Of a stretch of 64,000 nucleotides of DNA, positions 24,224 to 37,279 are shown piece after piece (within the stretch, counting starts at the first letter, position 1; every line of letters starts with the position of its first letter). The notes under the pieces were generated by a model. It ran no database searches. It was not told the DNA's origin and worked only from the letters and a program-made list of their open reading frames with translations. Source of the DNA: Rotaria sp. Silwood1 (lineage: Eukaryota > Rotifera > Eurotatoria > Philodinida > Philodinidae); assembly GCA_905250075.1 (NCBI GenBank), contig CAJNOP010000011.1, positions 2,172,169 to 2,236,168 on the forward strand. The letters run 5' to 3'. Position numbers and translations under genes: made by a program.

Positions 24224-27200
24224 CTATTTTTCATCGCCAGGTTCTTTGAGTGCGTGCCATTGAGCAATAGGCCTTCGAGGTGAAGCAATCATATCAGACC
24301 AATGACGTAATTCAGAACCAGTTGCCCGACAACCTAAAACAACTTTTCCAATAGGTTCAGATGTTCCAATACGATCATAATCAACAACCAAAATCACTAA
24401 TTTTACTTTCTATAAATAATGATTGTAAAGAAAATTACTCTTCTAATAATAAGAAAAGAAAACCTGAATTTCTTCGAATGATACGTCGAATGTAAATGAT
24501 TCATTATAATATGGATTTAATGTGCATTTTTTAATTGATGTTTTCTTTTTTTTTAAACGTTTTTCATTCATCATTAATAATAATTTAACATATGGATCTT
24601 GAAAGAAAAAATTAATGTTTAAAATAAATGAATTCTTTTTCTGTCTGTTATTTTTCTTTTCATACCAGAAAGTCCACCGACGTCCATTTTTTTGAGGTTT
24701 TTAGCTTCGAGTATCGTAACTGTCAATTTGCCAGCTGTTGGAACATATCGAAGCGAAAAACAAATGTCTCCCAATTTGCTATCCTGTTTAACCAAAGATA
24801 TTTATCAAGAAATAAAAATATCTTCAATAAACATACAACATCTCGATCACTAGGTGGTGGCATTAACTCTTTTGTTTCTCTTACGACTTTTCCTAAATCC
24901 ACGGCATTCAATGGAATTTGTAATTCACCCATAGGATCATGTCGTGACAAACGATCAAAATCGACAACTGAAAATACAAGTGTTTTTCCACCTATTTCAC
25001 CATATGGCAAATCCTATTAAAAAATAAATATTTTTTTTTATCTTATTTATAAATTATATCTATAACAAACTTTGAATATAAATGCTTCATTAAAAACAGG
25101 ATTTAATGTTTTTTTTTGTACTTTTGTTTCAAATTTTCGTTTTTTATCCGGTAATATATACACTTTAACATATGGATCAGATGATCCATTTATATCCATA
25201 GGTGGTAATTCTTGTGCTTGAATAACTTCAACTTTTAGCTATAAAATCAAAAATAAAACGAAAAATTTTCTATAAAGAAAAATTTTTTTATCATACTTCT
25301 TGTTTTTGAAAATCATAATCAAGTGAATATTCTAATTTTCCTAAATATTGTGGTTCACTTTTTTTTGATTCAGCATCTTCATTATCTTCCATATTTTGTG
25401 TTAATTGTTCAACGTCGGGTTGTACCTGAGAATCAATTACATTAATTATTAAACAATCATTATCAATATTATGTATCGTTATGTGAACATAATTGATAGA
25501 GAAACTGTATCTTTTCATTTTTATTTTCATGAATGAGTGAATAAATGAATAACCTTACCTTTGCTTTTTTGAAACCAAATTTCTTAAGACCTTTGAAACT
25601 GATGCCTTTGCCACTCTTTTTTGATTTCTTTTTCCAGAAATTTCGACATGCTATTTGAAGACAACAAGCGCAACCGATACATGCTACAAGAATTACTAGA
25701 AGAATAATCAGCCATCTCGCCCATGGTGGCACTAAAATTAAATAACAAAGAATACAATATATCCTATGTGTAGACATTGAATTGAATAGTAGATGTTTTT
25801 TTTTTACGAAAGAAATGCTCGGTCAATGGATCTATTTACGCAATTAGTATTTTTAAGAAAAAAACAATTTTTTATTGTTGGTTTTTTTGTAAATGATATG
25901 TTGTAAAAATTGTAATTAGAACACTTTTTAAAGACTTTAGATGTCTTAAGATCTATTAGATGAATCAATTTAGGGGTTATTATATTCTATCATTGATCTT
26001 TATTAAATCATATCAGTTAGCTTTCTAATATATGTATATCATCAACAAATGGCAATACTTTTAAATTTAAATAAAATCGAGACGAAACTTACTCGAATAA
26101 ATAAACAAAAACTGTTTGTCGTCACACTATTTTACAGATATGAAAAGCTAAAATACTGAAAGAATACGTTGAAGAACAGAAAAAAACCTTGTTGTCGTTT
26201 TTTTTTGTCAACCTTTTTTTTCTCTTCGTTATTAGTGTACATCAGTGATCACAACACACTCGAGCAATGCGTTTCTATCTTTTTACTAATCAATACATAA
26301 AACAATTTCTGGTCGCTTACCGACCATCATGCGTTATTTTACTTCGTTCGTGGGATGAGAAAAAAAAAACAGACGAATGACAAACAGTACAACGATACGA
26401 AAGAAAGCAGAAAAATTACTTGTGAAGGAAACAAAAAAATTCTTTCATAATAAATAATTTACACATATATAAATATATGTATAGTTCTGCTTTATGTGTT
26501 TAATGAAGTGTGGATTGACTTTGACAGAATAACGAATGTCTTATACGCCTACATAACTATATTCATTTACAGGTTTATACTTGAGGAGCAAATATTTTGT
26601 GGCACTTTTCTTATTGTTGTTGTTTGTCAAGTGATAAACACCCATTGATGAAATAGAAGAAATGAACAGAACTATCTAGTAATATTCGTATTTTATATCG
26701 AAAAAAAGACGACATCTGTTGAACAGCAAGATGAAAAAATATCATTGCATTTATTTCTGTTTTGCAAAGTTAAACGACACATGTTAAAACGAATTCTTTT
26801 TTCTCATTTAAATGGAATGAGGTTAAAATCTTCTTTGTTTACATTATTATTTTTGCATAATACATAAGCATAGATAAATATACTTTTATCTTAAAGACAG
26901 AACATGGAAAAGTGGCATTCTTTGCATAAGATAGTATCATCAAATATGAATATGTCTGTGTCTGTCATTAGATTATCTGTGTTATTCTGATGTTTTCTTT
27001 TAACGTACGCTTTGTTATACTTACTAGGAACTTTTTTCATAATTTCTTGACCGATTGTTTGAGCTTTTTCAAATGAATTTTCAGTACTTGTTGATAAAAC
27101 ATCCATTGATGATGAAGTTTTAATTAATGATTTATAATTTTCATAACCATTATCTTCGTAATAATTTTGTTGTGATTTGTCATCGTCTGGTAAAATTTCT

Positions 27201-27235
27201 TGACGACGATTATGTCGATATTGTAAAATACCCAT
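24224..27235 (-). CDS. Syt1: Synaptotagmin-1-type calcium sensor
   Basis: Minus-strand exons 27235-27025, 25731-25559, 25425-25297, 25238-25071, 25013-24840, 24783-24666, 24597-24464 and 24409-24224 splice in frame to 430 residues, close to the family's usual 420. A short cytosol-facing or luminal N-terminus leads to one membrane helix (about 72-95, [20 protein letters not shown]). Next come a cysteine cluster, likely for palmitoylation, a lysine-rich linker, and C2A (about 155-280). C2B (about 290-425) ends in the typical ELRHWSDM and [14 protein letters not shown]2A keeps all five calcium aspartates (186, 192, 245, 247, 253). C2B has four plus Glu387 in place of the fifth. Family role: calcium trigger of synaptic vesicle fusion. 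The first intron is about 1.3 kb, the others 45-135 bases. An acceptor-like TTATTTCAG ends 16 bases before the ATG, so an upstream exon or a trans-spliced leader is likely. Confidence 0.93.
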
Positions 27236-30200
27236 ATAATTTTACTTTATCCTGAAATAATTTGTAAGAATTACGAAGTAATAGTGATGCAAAAAAAAAT
27301 ACCTTGTTAACTTGTTTGATTCTATGTTGACTTTTAATCTTTTTATTTATTTATTTTGTTCTAAAAATAAAGATTTCTAGTTTCTACTTATTATTATTGT
27401 AAATGAAGAAATATTATTTTTGTTGATTTTAAAAATCTTAGTATGATTATTATTAATGATCGATTAAAAATTAGTAAACAAGAGGTAGGTATAGAAAAAG
27501 AAGAAGAAGATAAATGAGTATGAGATGAAACATGATATAATAAAGAATATGGCTTTTTGCCGCATAAAAACCTCAATGGAAATAACAAAGAAAGGAGAGA
27601 AAAGAAAAAGAATTTGATGTTCGAATATTCTCTGTATCTCCTCATATTCTTCATTACAAAAATTGAAGTTTTCTTTTTTTTTTTTTTCTTTTTATCTAAA
27701 ATACAATTCTTTGTTGTGAACTATTGAGATGGTAACAATTTTCAAAAAGAAATTTAGTTATTGGCATGCATACCTTCTTGTATTTACATTATCATCTACA
27801 ATGATGATTTTCAATTAGATTATGGCATGCAATGTATATGTCTTTAAGTCAATTATGTGCAGCTCGCTTATTGTATGACAAGAATGAAATCGCACAGCGA
27901 CTAAACATAATCATATTAGTGAAAATAGGTATACAATAATAATAATCAAAAAGATAAAAACAACTGATTATTGTTTCTTGTAGTCTCTAATAGTTTTTTT
28001 TTTCTTTTTTTTATTAATCGCTCCAATCAATCAAAAAATAAAGAAAAAAAATCAACTTTTTTTCTATTGTTTCTCGTTAGTTTCTCACATGAAAATCAAA
28101 AGAAGATAACTACACAACTGATTGATAGCAGAGAGTATTTGTTCTTAGTATTGACGTTCTCGCTCTGCCCCTTTTTCTTACTGTAGTATACATCGTCAGT
28201 TAGTTCGAAGCGGAAAAAGATATGGAGAAATTCGCCATCGTTTTTTCTTTTCCTTGTCTTCTCATCATCGTTTTTCTTGTTACTACTGTTATTCGAAGCA
28301 TAAACCGAACATTGTCGATTCTCTCAACTGATAATAGTGTTCAACTGACATAAATGATTGTTTGTCTCTCATTTTATACGTACAACAGCGAACATAAAAC
28401 CTTGTACACTCGTAGAAAAACAGAATAATGATTGTTCTTTTACTCGACAGATAACTGACATAACCGTATGCTAAAGATTTCTTATCTAGAAAAGTGATGA
28501 AAATATCCTTCTCTCTTTCATTAATCAATCAATAATTGGAATAAAGAAATAGATCTAGACGAAAGAACAATCGACCAAAAAACAAACCTGTATATACGAA
28601 AGAAAAAAAAATGAAATAGTAATAAAAAAAAAAAAAGATGAAGAAAGAAAAAATGATGAATTATATGCTTTTAAGTTTATATGACAAACATATTTAAATA
28701 GAACGACTAACTAATGAGAACCTTAGGAATATAAGACAAAAATATGCAATAAATGGTTGTTTTTTTGTATAATATATTAGTGATACTTTCTGTTTCTATA
28801 CAATTGCAAAATAATATATGTCGCTCTAATACTTTTTAAAGAGTAATCATTTATTACAAATACAATCACTTATCAAACGTGGATGTATTTTTTTCCTCTT
28901 ACCTTTATTCGTTGTCGATTATCATTAATCCTTTAGTTACCGACGACGCGTATACCTGTCATGAATTTAATCGTCGCTTGAAACTAATGCAATCACTCAT
29001 AAGGTACTTTTATTAAATACATTTGGATAAATGCCATCATCAAGTAATACGAGTTTTCTACATCATCATTTTGTCACAGCTCACGCTAAATTCCTGTAGT
29101 AAGAAACACAAATGTATGTAATGCGCAGTCACTCTATTGTACTTATGTTGATTTTTTGCTAGTAACCAAAGGTATAAATAAAATGATTTTATTATTATTT
29201 TTTGTCTTTGTATAGATTCTTTAGTTATAAACTTAACGTAGAAGAAAAAGAAAGTCTTGAAATGTATACAAGAAAGTGTCAATCAAAATTTTTAGATATA
29301 TTCCTTGATTGGTAATTGAAAAATCTTTTACATAGAATAATTCAATAGCATATTTATCAAATATAAAGTTTATCAATTGAATATTCAAAAATAACTTCAA
29401 TGTTTTTTTCTATCAAAGAAACACTGTTGTTTAAATTATTCATTTTCTCAATATGAAAATCTATTATTATTTGATTGAGATTAAAAATAATATAAATATG
29501 AACAAGACTAGCTCATTAAGGAAACTGTAAAATTCACTTACGAGCAATTTTATTTCAATTTTTATGAATAAATTAATAAAACGATCAAATTTTTTTTTTT
29601 ATGTTTATAATAATTTCAGTGTCTCGTAATTATATAGCTTTCATTGGAATGATAAAGAGACCTTGACTTGTTGAGTACAATTGAAAAGTCAAAACTGAAG
29701 TACCATCAATTTCTTTTATACCAATAGAATCAAGTTTTATTTTGTTGTATAAATCTGACAAATATATAACGTCTAGAATATTTCTAAGCAGTATAATGAT
29801 AAATTGGTCACATTGACCTTTATATTTACACAAGTTAATACGAGCAAAATGTAAGACAAAATAAGAGCAGTTTGAAATAAGTCTTCTCATTTACTATGCA
29901 TGTAAATCATCTGTATTTATTTTTTATTAATTACATAGATTTTAATTATGTAACTAATAGAAATTTGCTTTTGGATTTGTTTTAATAAATATCAGTTTCG
30001 TAAAGAAACCAAGATTTTAATAGTGAGGAGATGGAAAATTCAAATGTATGAACTAATGACAGAGTTTAGTTGGCTCCTTTTGTATTCTGAGATATATCAT
30101 CATTTTCGAAAATAGATTTGGTTTAAATAATATTCATAAAAAATTATTTCAAACCATATAGTCTTAACAAATTCTCGATCTTAATATATTGCCCTAAATA

Positions 30201-30791
30201 ATTGATTAACAATAATGGAAGTAAATAACCTATAATCATTGTAGAATTAAAAGAATACAGGTCTCATATCATTTAATGTGTTATTACAATTATATGTTTT
30301 CTATAACCTGAAATTATGTATGCACCTAGTGCATATATTTGATAGAATATTTCCTCAAAGGAAATCTTATTCAATCAAAATACTTGCCTTACTTTAATTA
30401 TTAAACTATTGAAAGAATGACAGCATAAAATCTTATTTGGACAGGCTTTTTTTTTCAAAGGATAAATATTGAAGAAAGTTCTTCTCATCTACATATATCT
30501 AATATGAGTTTGATATACAGTCAATCAATATTTATTTTTTCTAAATTCAATCTACTAAACAAATATTATTCATTTCAAATGCTCTTCGTATTACGCATTT
30601 GTTTTTATCGGCTAGTATTTATTTGAGCAATAAAAAAACTATCTTTGAACAATTTTATAATATTAAATGTCCAATAATTAATTCATTAAATAGCACTAGT
30701 AATTTCATATTTTAGCAACAACAAAAACGAAAAGTAAGATATTTTTTTTTTACAATTGACAATAAAAAAAGAAAAATGATAAATTAATATA
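27236..30791. other. Intergenic, upstream of synaptotagmin
   Basis: Probably holds the synaptotagmin 5' leader and promoter, which cannot be placed. The frame at 29630-29890 on the minus strand is open but has no motif. T- and A-rich homopolymers are frequent. No repeat or RNA gene recognised. Confidence 0.4.
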
Positions 30792-30985
30792 TTATTGTGT
30801 CAATAAAGCTTTTTTCGCTTCAGCTGGTCTCCCTCCTTTTCTTTTAGTATCAATATCCACATCTTTTGCCCATGATAGGAGTTTGCACCATCACTTTTAT
30901 CCTGTTGTCAAGAGACTAGTTCCATATCATTGTCACTTTTACTATCAGAAATATGCTGCGTTACGTGTTGTGATTGAGCCATTTA
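30792..30985 (-). pseudogene. Relic with AT-hook-like tail (possible transposon)
   Basis: On the minus strand a frame starts MAQSQHVTQHISDSKSDNDM and breaks at a stop. A second frame then ends WAKDVDIDTKRKGGRPAEAK-KALLTQ-stop. The basic KRKGGRP stretch is AT-hook-like, and such tails are found at the end of some transposase-related proteins. Only these two short blocks are present and they are out of frame with each other. Confidence 0.35.
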
Positions 30986-31545
30986 TATAAATTATATATT
31001 TTATTTTATAAGATGGAAAAAATATGTATTTGTATAAATAAGGGTTTTCCTATCCACTAGTAGAATTGTCCTATTAATCATCTTGAAAATTTCCTTATGA
31101 TTATCTTACACTATATATGGAATTTTTCCATCACTTTTGATATTAATGTAACATATATCAATGTTCTCTTCTATGGGAGATCAGATATTAAATTCTATAG
31201 TCGTCTCAACCTCATTATTTTTTCTACGTTTTTTTCTCATATATCATGTTTCAAGTGTGTACGAAATAACTCGAACTCACGTAAACACATAACAGCAAAA
31301 ACCATACAATTTATATAAATGAATTTGTATTGCCCTTTTTATGTGAAATTTATCTTTAATTTGAATAAACTATTGCTCATTCTCAGTATAATTATTGCTG
31401 ATTCAATGTATTTATTGCTCATTCAATATAATTATTGCTCATTTTAATTATTTTATTGCTTAATTAAATATAAGTTGTTTTATCTATATACAGATTACTT
31501 TCTCTTGTTAACATATTACATGACATATAAAATAAATACAAAAAC
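30986..31545. other. Intergenic, 3' flank of the lipid phosphatase gene
   Basis: The short motif ATTGCTCATT recurs between 31370 and 31460 (three or four copies about 30 bases apart), a small degenerate tandem repeat. No gene seen. Confidence 0.45.
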
Positions 31546-32601
31546 TTATAATCTTAAATCAGTAGTTATTGATCCTGATGGTTTTACCATTGATATTATT
31601 CCGGCTGCATCAAATGGTGCTCCATATATAGAACCATTTATCCATCCACCTTTTTTCGATGCACTTAAATAATGTTCAAGATGATTAAGATGATAATCAA
31701 ATCCTTGTTCTGTATTTATGCGTGGTAATGGTATATGATTAAATCTATAATCCCAAATACTTGCATATTGGAAACGGTATGATCCAAAAGCAAACATTGT
31801 TCCAATAATCGCTCCTACTAAAATATCATACCAATGATGGTAATGATCGATTGTCAATGTTAATGCAATAAGAGCAGCACCGAGTAATGGTGCATAAAAA
31901 AGTACGAGTTTCCAATATTGTGGACGATAATTAGCAAAAATTTTTAATTTACCATTAAGATATAATGAACAATAAACAAGACCAGCAAAAGCTGCTGTTG
32001 AATGTCCTGATGGTAATGATTCAAGTGCATCATTTATTTGTTTTTCATCACCTGTACATATTGAACGATCAAACATAATACCATCAAAACCAATGCCTGT
32101 ACCATAACTTGATGCATTAATATTTGGTTTACAAACAGAAAAAAAATGTGGTCTTAGACCACCAATAAGCCATTTAATAAATACTTGAAAAACTGCAGCT
32201 GATATAAGAGAAAAAAGAAGACCCATTATTGCTGTATTAGCATCATTAAAACTACGAAGACGTATTTGCATTAATATAATAAATATAAATGGAATAATAA
32301 ATGCTAAAAATGCAGCTAACCATATTGGAATAATATCTTTACGAAATGGATAACTAAATTCTGGATTAACTATTTCACCATTGGAAAAATATACAGGAAA
32401 AACACGATTAGGTAATGGTCGAACATAATATACACCAAGACCAACAGCTCCTAAAATAGCCATTAAAAGATAATCCATCCAAAAAGTATAAATATAAATT
32501 CGAAATGTCATTGATGTATCTTGAGATTTGTTTGAATCATTTCGAGGATTATTAATATCTGTTGGTTCCATAACAATAACTGCATCTCGAGTTTTGTTCA
32601 T
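31546..32601 (-). CDS. PAP2-family lipid phosphatase
   Basis: Single-exon gene of 351 residues on the minus strand, with six likely membrane helices. PAP2 motif 1 is KWLIGGLRP (143-151). Motif 2 is PSGH (197-200), the histidine being the family's proton donor. Motif 3 has HHWYD (255-259), holding the nucleophilic histidine and its aspartate, but the SR pair that usually stands seven bases upstream in residue terms is TL (248-249). The glycine-rich GAIIG after motif 3 is typical. Family members (LPP/DPP1, PLPP) dephosphorylate phosphatidate, lysophosphatidate or diacylglycerol pyrophosphate in ER or plasma membranes. The large segment between motifs 1 and 2 has cysteines and an NAS sequon, suggesting a luminal or extracellular loop. 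The ATG at 32601 is the first in frame. No introns, unlike its neighbours. Confidence 0.88.
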   Translation of the reverse strand: MNKTRDAVIVMEPTDINNPRNDSNKSQDTSMTFRIYIYTFWMDYLLMAILGAVGLGVYYVRPLPNRVFPVYFSNGEIVNPEFSYPFRKDIIPIWLAAFLAFIIPFIFIILMQIRLRSFNDANTAIMGLLFSLISAAVFQVFIKWLIGGLRPHFFSVCKPNINASSYGTGIGFDGIMFDRSICTGDEKQINDALESLPSGHSTAAFAGLVYCSLYLNGKLKIFANYRPQYWKLVLFYAPLLGAALIALTLTIDHYHHWYDILVGAIIGTMFAFGSYRFQYASIWDYRFNHIPLPRINTEQGFDYHLNHLEHYLSASKKGGWINGSIYGAPFDAAGIISMVKPSGSITTDLRL

Positions 32602-35600
32602 TGTATCTTATGTTTCAAACGATAAGTGAAGGAGTAAAACAGAAACGTGTGTGATGACGGTGACACAACCGAAGAGAAATGAATACGAAAGAAAAACTTT
32701 GCGCTGCTTGGCTCCGAACGAAAAGGACACAATGTGATCGTTTGTGCTTTTTTTGCTTTTTTTTCCTTCTGATCAACATCGTAGTATTGAGAAGTTATGT
32801 AGTAAAAAGATAATATATGACAAGAAGTTACGTTTGCATCTGTCCATTGTAGTATTAATGAAATACAAGACAAAATTGTAAACACAATAAAACAGTTGAT
32901 GAAACTTTAAAAATTTTGTAAAAATTTTTCTATTTTACAATTAGAAATACTTTCATAAGCGGTATAAATTTAATTCATTTACAATTAATATTGTACAATT
33001 GACTTTTCTCATTTTTTTTGTTTGAAATATTTATTGAAAAAAAATACATAATTGATCAATTTAATCTTGAAGAAGTTCGATACAGTACGATTAAAAGTTA
33101 GTATAGTATGATTGACAATTTAACTGAAAATTTATTGGAATTTTCAAGCAAAACGATAAGAAATAAATCAAATTAAGTCAACAACACCTGAACGAGCTAC
33201 AGTATCAGGTTATCAAAGTTGAGATATATTTCTATTCTTAATGATAAAACAAATATTGTATTATGTTTTATGTTATGTTATATATTCAAGATATCGAGAG
33301 ATTGTGTGATAGTTCTCTATGCATTTCTCAGTATAACCTTGAACTGAAAATGACTCTTTAACAAATAAAAAATGTTTAACATATAAAATAAGTGAAATAA
33401 AAAAAAAATTAAAAGATAATATACATAATCACGTTATTTATTGATAGGAAAAGAAATTAGTAAAAAAAAGATATTGCATTATTGTATTGCGTCAAACATA
33501 CATAAACAAAATCTATTTGCTTAAATGTTAATAGATAAAACAACATTTTTGATTAATATAATGCTTTTCTAACGTAAGGCTATACTTTTGTTGAACTATT
33601 TTTTTGTATTGAATGTATCAAGAATTGAAATAATCAATGCTATATTTAAAACTAACCAAACAAAAATGCATTTTCCATTATTTACAAGTGCTTATCTAAA
33701 AACAGTAATAGTTATACCTTAACAAAGTAATATTTTAACTCATGAAATATTTTTAACAAATGCTTTTGATATTTTTTTGAATTAATTGGTATTGAATTAC
33801 TTCGTAATAGAAATTTAGTAAAATTTGCATACATAGTAAGAACAATCAAATTATGTCGAAAAACAAACCAAAAAAAAAAAAAAATTGAATTTTTGTTTAT
33901 CTTGTCATAGTCAAAATTTATGATTAATAGTCGGAATAATTGTATCAATATCAACATGTATTCTTATTGCACAAGTTCTATTTAATATAATAAGCATCAA
34001 TTTAAAGCAGAACAAATACTCTTATTATATATTTTACCGATATTTGGCTCTGGTTTATTCATGTTTATGATAAATGAATTACAAAAATTTTATTTTACAC
34101 ATAAACTAGATTCTTAATTAGAACATATTGCTTAGTATTGGTTTTCTTTTTGTTATTATAAAATAAAAGGAAATAGTTAATTAGATAAAGAAAATTATTT
34201 TTATCACCACTATCTGCTTCAGATAAATTAATGAGATAACTAAAGATTTGTTTTATGTATTTATATGTGATTGAAACTTAAATTCATTATTGTGACTGCT
34301 TCGCTATCATTTCAAATTTCATTCGAATTCTTAAATAGTAGTTCAGTGCCGTTTGGCAATTAAATGGGGATTAAAACATTTCTGTTTGTCTTTTCATATT
34401 GTATCAAAAATCACACAATAAGATACAAGACAATAATTGTATATTGTGATGTACATTCACAATAACTGCAAACAAAGAGTTCAATAAGGTTTCTAAGATA
34501 AAGCATTCTTATTTCAGTCGATTTGACTGTATTTTCTTACTAAGTTGGTATGAAAGAATACTGATTTTCATTCCATTTTTTCCGATGATAATTGTTACTC
34601 ACAACAAGAACTACAAGATTTAACTAATATGTGCATGTTATGTTCTCATTTACACTACAGTCTAGTTATGCAATACAAGAACTAAGAGAGAAATGTCTCT
34701 TATGACTAAAAAACATCAAACAACTATTTAATCGTAGCGATACAGTCACAGCAAAAAATTTCGGTTTCAATCATGTATTTTAGTTTATAAAACAAAAGTT
34801 CAATTTTCTTGATAAATCTTTGTTCTTTAGAGAAGAAAATCGTTGAATCGACTGTATAATGCTATGTATACCTATATTACCAACATGAGATCAAATGATG
34901 ATAAGGTGAAGGATAAATAGAAAAAAACCTAGGTGTATTGTTTGTTTTAGATAGTAATATACACGACATTAATAGCTGATTTTAGGAGCTTAGAGAATTT
35001 AGAAGATAAATCACGTCTTTTTCATGGTTTAGAATCGAATAGACTTTGATTTATAGTTCATAAAGTTCGTTTATAACATATATTCATAAAAAGGCTTTTC
35101 ATATAGAAGTAGTATTGAGAACACATCTATATATTGTGATACTGTCTTTGAATGAATATAACATAAAATATAGAAAATTTCATAATAATAAAGTTATCCT
35201 AAAGTCAACCAACAACAGTTAACTTCAGGACTGTGATGTGTTGTTTTGTTAATTTTTTTGACTGATATTGTTTATTGAAGAAAAAGATATAAAGAAGTGA
35301 AATATAAACGAAATAAAAATAATAATTTGATTAAAACACCAACAAAACTTATTCTATGATGATTATTAATAGAAATATGCAAGTATGTAATGAAAAAACA
35401 AATAAAACTGGCATATTTTCTTAATTGATAAAAAATAATTTTTTTTTTGTTCATTTGCTATTATGGCGAATAAAAATAATATCTGTATCTTTCTAATTGA
35501 AGTCAATATTCTAATTTTCATTTAATATATTTCTTTGAATTACATCTTAATATTTATCCAATAGTAACATAGCTATTCGTGACAATTGTCAAAGTCGGTT

Positions 35601-36648
35601 CTTTTTCAATTGTAATCTTATTAACCTTTATTTATATTCACAGTTGTATTGATCTTATTTATCAACAATGACATCGAAACACAAGGGATTAATTCTTTGT
35701 TTTTCTTATCTACAATACACGTAATAGTGACATATATATGTATGTTTACTAATGTTCTTGATATATGTTAATTTAACTAAAATGTCGATAGTATTAAACA
35801 GTAGGAGAAAATTTAAATATAAAGAACTGATAATCATATTTTATTTTTAAAATCAAACTGATCATCAGCAAATATACTTTGAATTGCTAATTATTATAAA
35901 TGATGTAATATCGACTTGTATTCTTTGAAAGTATCAAAATAAAAATGAATTTATCTTAATCAGTATGAATACTTGACACTATTTATTTCCCTCGATCATT
36001 ACACAATCAATGACTTGATAATGACAGTAAAACGATTTTTAATGGAAACCATCTATCAATTTTGATAGATTGAATGCTTGAAAATTTTCTTGCATTTATT
36101 TGACCTTCATAGTTTTTCTATGTTAATAGACATTAAATTGATCAATTGATGAACACGAATAATTACTAAAATTCTTGTTTTAAAATTAGAGAACTGCTAA
36201 AAAATATATAGTATCGAACATAACATATAAGTTCTCAGTTGGTTTTGTTTATAAGAATGTTGAAAACTGTTATAAAATTATTAACTGTAATATTGATTTA
36301 TTCTCTTTATAATCATTATATTATCTCTGTGTGTGATAATTTTTATAAAAGAAAAAAACAAAACATGATGTGAAAAAAAAAATTTTATACACAAGCTCAT
36401 CTGAGAATCAAAACAAAACAAAACAAAACAAAAATGCATTACAAAACACACACAAACATATATAAAACATCGTAAATATTATAAAGACATAATTTATATA
36501 TTTGTTCACAACGTACATTTGGACAGAGCATATGGTGTATAAAGAAAATGAGAGTAACGAAAGACTTTAGGATGCAAAACAACGACAAAACAATAGGAAA
36601 TAATATACTTGAAAACGGAATGTAGATGTTACATATATATTTGAATAA
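32602..36648. other. Intergenic, no gene seen
   Basis: Four kilobases of very AT-rich DNA. The first 280 bases hold the likely 5' leader of the phosphatase gene. An AAAAC microsatellite lies at 36410-36434. No protein motif, tRNA or long inverted repeat found by eye. Confidence 0.45.
36410..36434. repeat. (AAAAC)n microsatellite
   Basis: Five tandem copies of AAAAC or close to it, downstream of the unknown gene at 36649. Confidence 0.85.
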
Positions 36649-37279
36649 TCACAATCTTGTTACAATTATATCAGGATCATCCGAACTATCACTATTTGTA
36701 TCAGGATGAATTGATGGTTCTGGATAAAAAACAGACAATGCTGATTTCTCAGGTTTTGCTTTTGTTGATTTTGATTTTAAAGAACCTGGATCTGATCGTC
36801 GACTAATCGAATTATCTATGTTAAAAAAATTCAAAAGAAATTTTATTTTGTTCATTTTAAATTTAAGAAAATAAAAGAATATGTTCTTTACCAAGACTTC
36901 TTATAAATGGTAGTTTGTTGAGTGATCCATTAGAATTTCCATGAATATTCTGATAACTACTAAATCCAGTTGATTTAGGTCGCCCACGGCTATTAAATCC
37001 ATTTGACGGCGGTTTCGGAGTATTGGTTGAAGAGGAAATATATGAATTTCTTTTAGATTTTTTATTATCTAATTGAATATAACCTAACTCACAATATGAT
37101 TTAAATAAGTGTAGACTAGTATCAAAAAATCGCGAATCATTCGAAAATATTGCTTGATAATTTTGTCGATCATTATATAAAATATTTGATGGATCTATTG
37201 TTTCTTTATTCGGTGGCATAGTTGACACTGTAGCTGAAGACGATGTTGAATTTGTACTAACTGAATGTTTTAAAGACAT
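36649..37279 (-). CDS. Unknown 184-residue protein with PDZ-ligand-like tail
   Basis: Two exons, 37279-36892 and 36815-36649, joined G|AT over a 76-base GT-AG intron to give 184 residues. I do not recognise the family. The N-terminal 30 residues are Ser/Thr-rich. A more structured block follows (NILYNDRQNYQAIFSNDSRF, then DTSLHLFKSYCELGYIQL). After it comes a long basic, Ser/Pro-rich, probably disordered region containing RGRPKSTGF. The second exon ends DSSDDPDIIVTRL, whose last residues T-R-L fit a class I PDZ ligand (S/T-x-hydrophobic). No signal peptide or membrane segment is seen. Codon use and splicing look like those of neighbouring genes, so it is probably real. It could be a cytoplasmic adaptor; that is speculation. 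Confidence 0.65.

Noticed and set aside
24628-25020. Plus-strand frame of 130 residues
   Set aside because: It is the antisense shadow of synaptotagmin exons 6 and 7.
29630-29890. Minus-strand 86-residue frame as a gene
   Set aside because: No motif, no splice partners and composition typical of AT-rich spacer.
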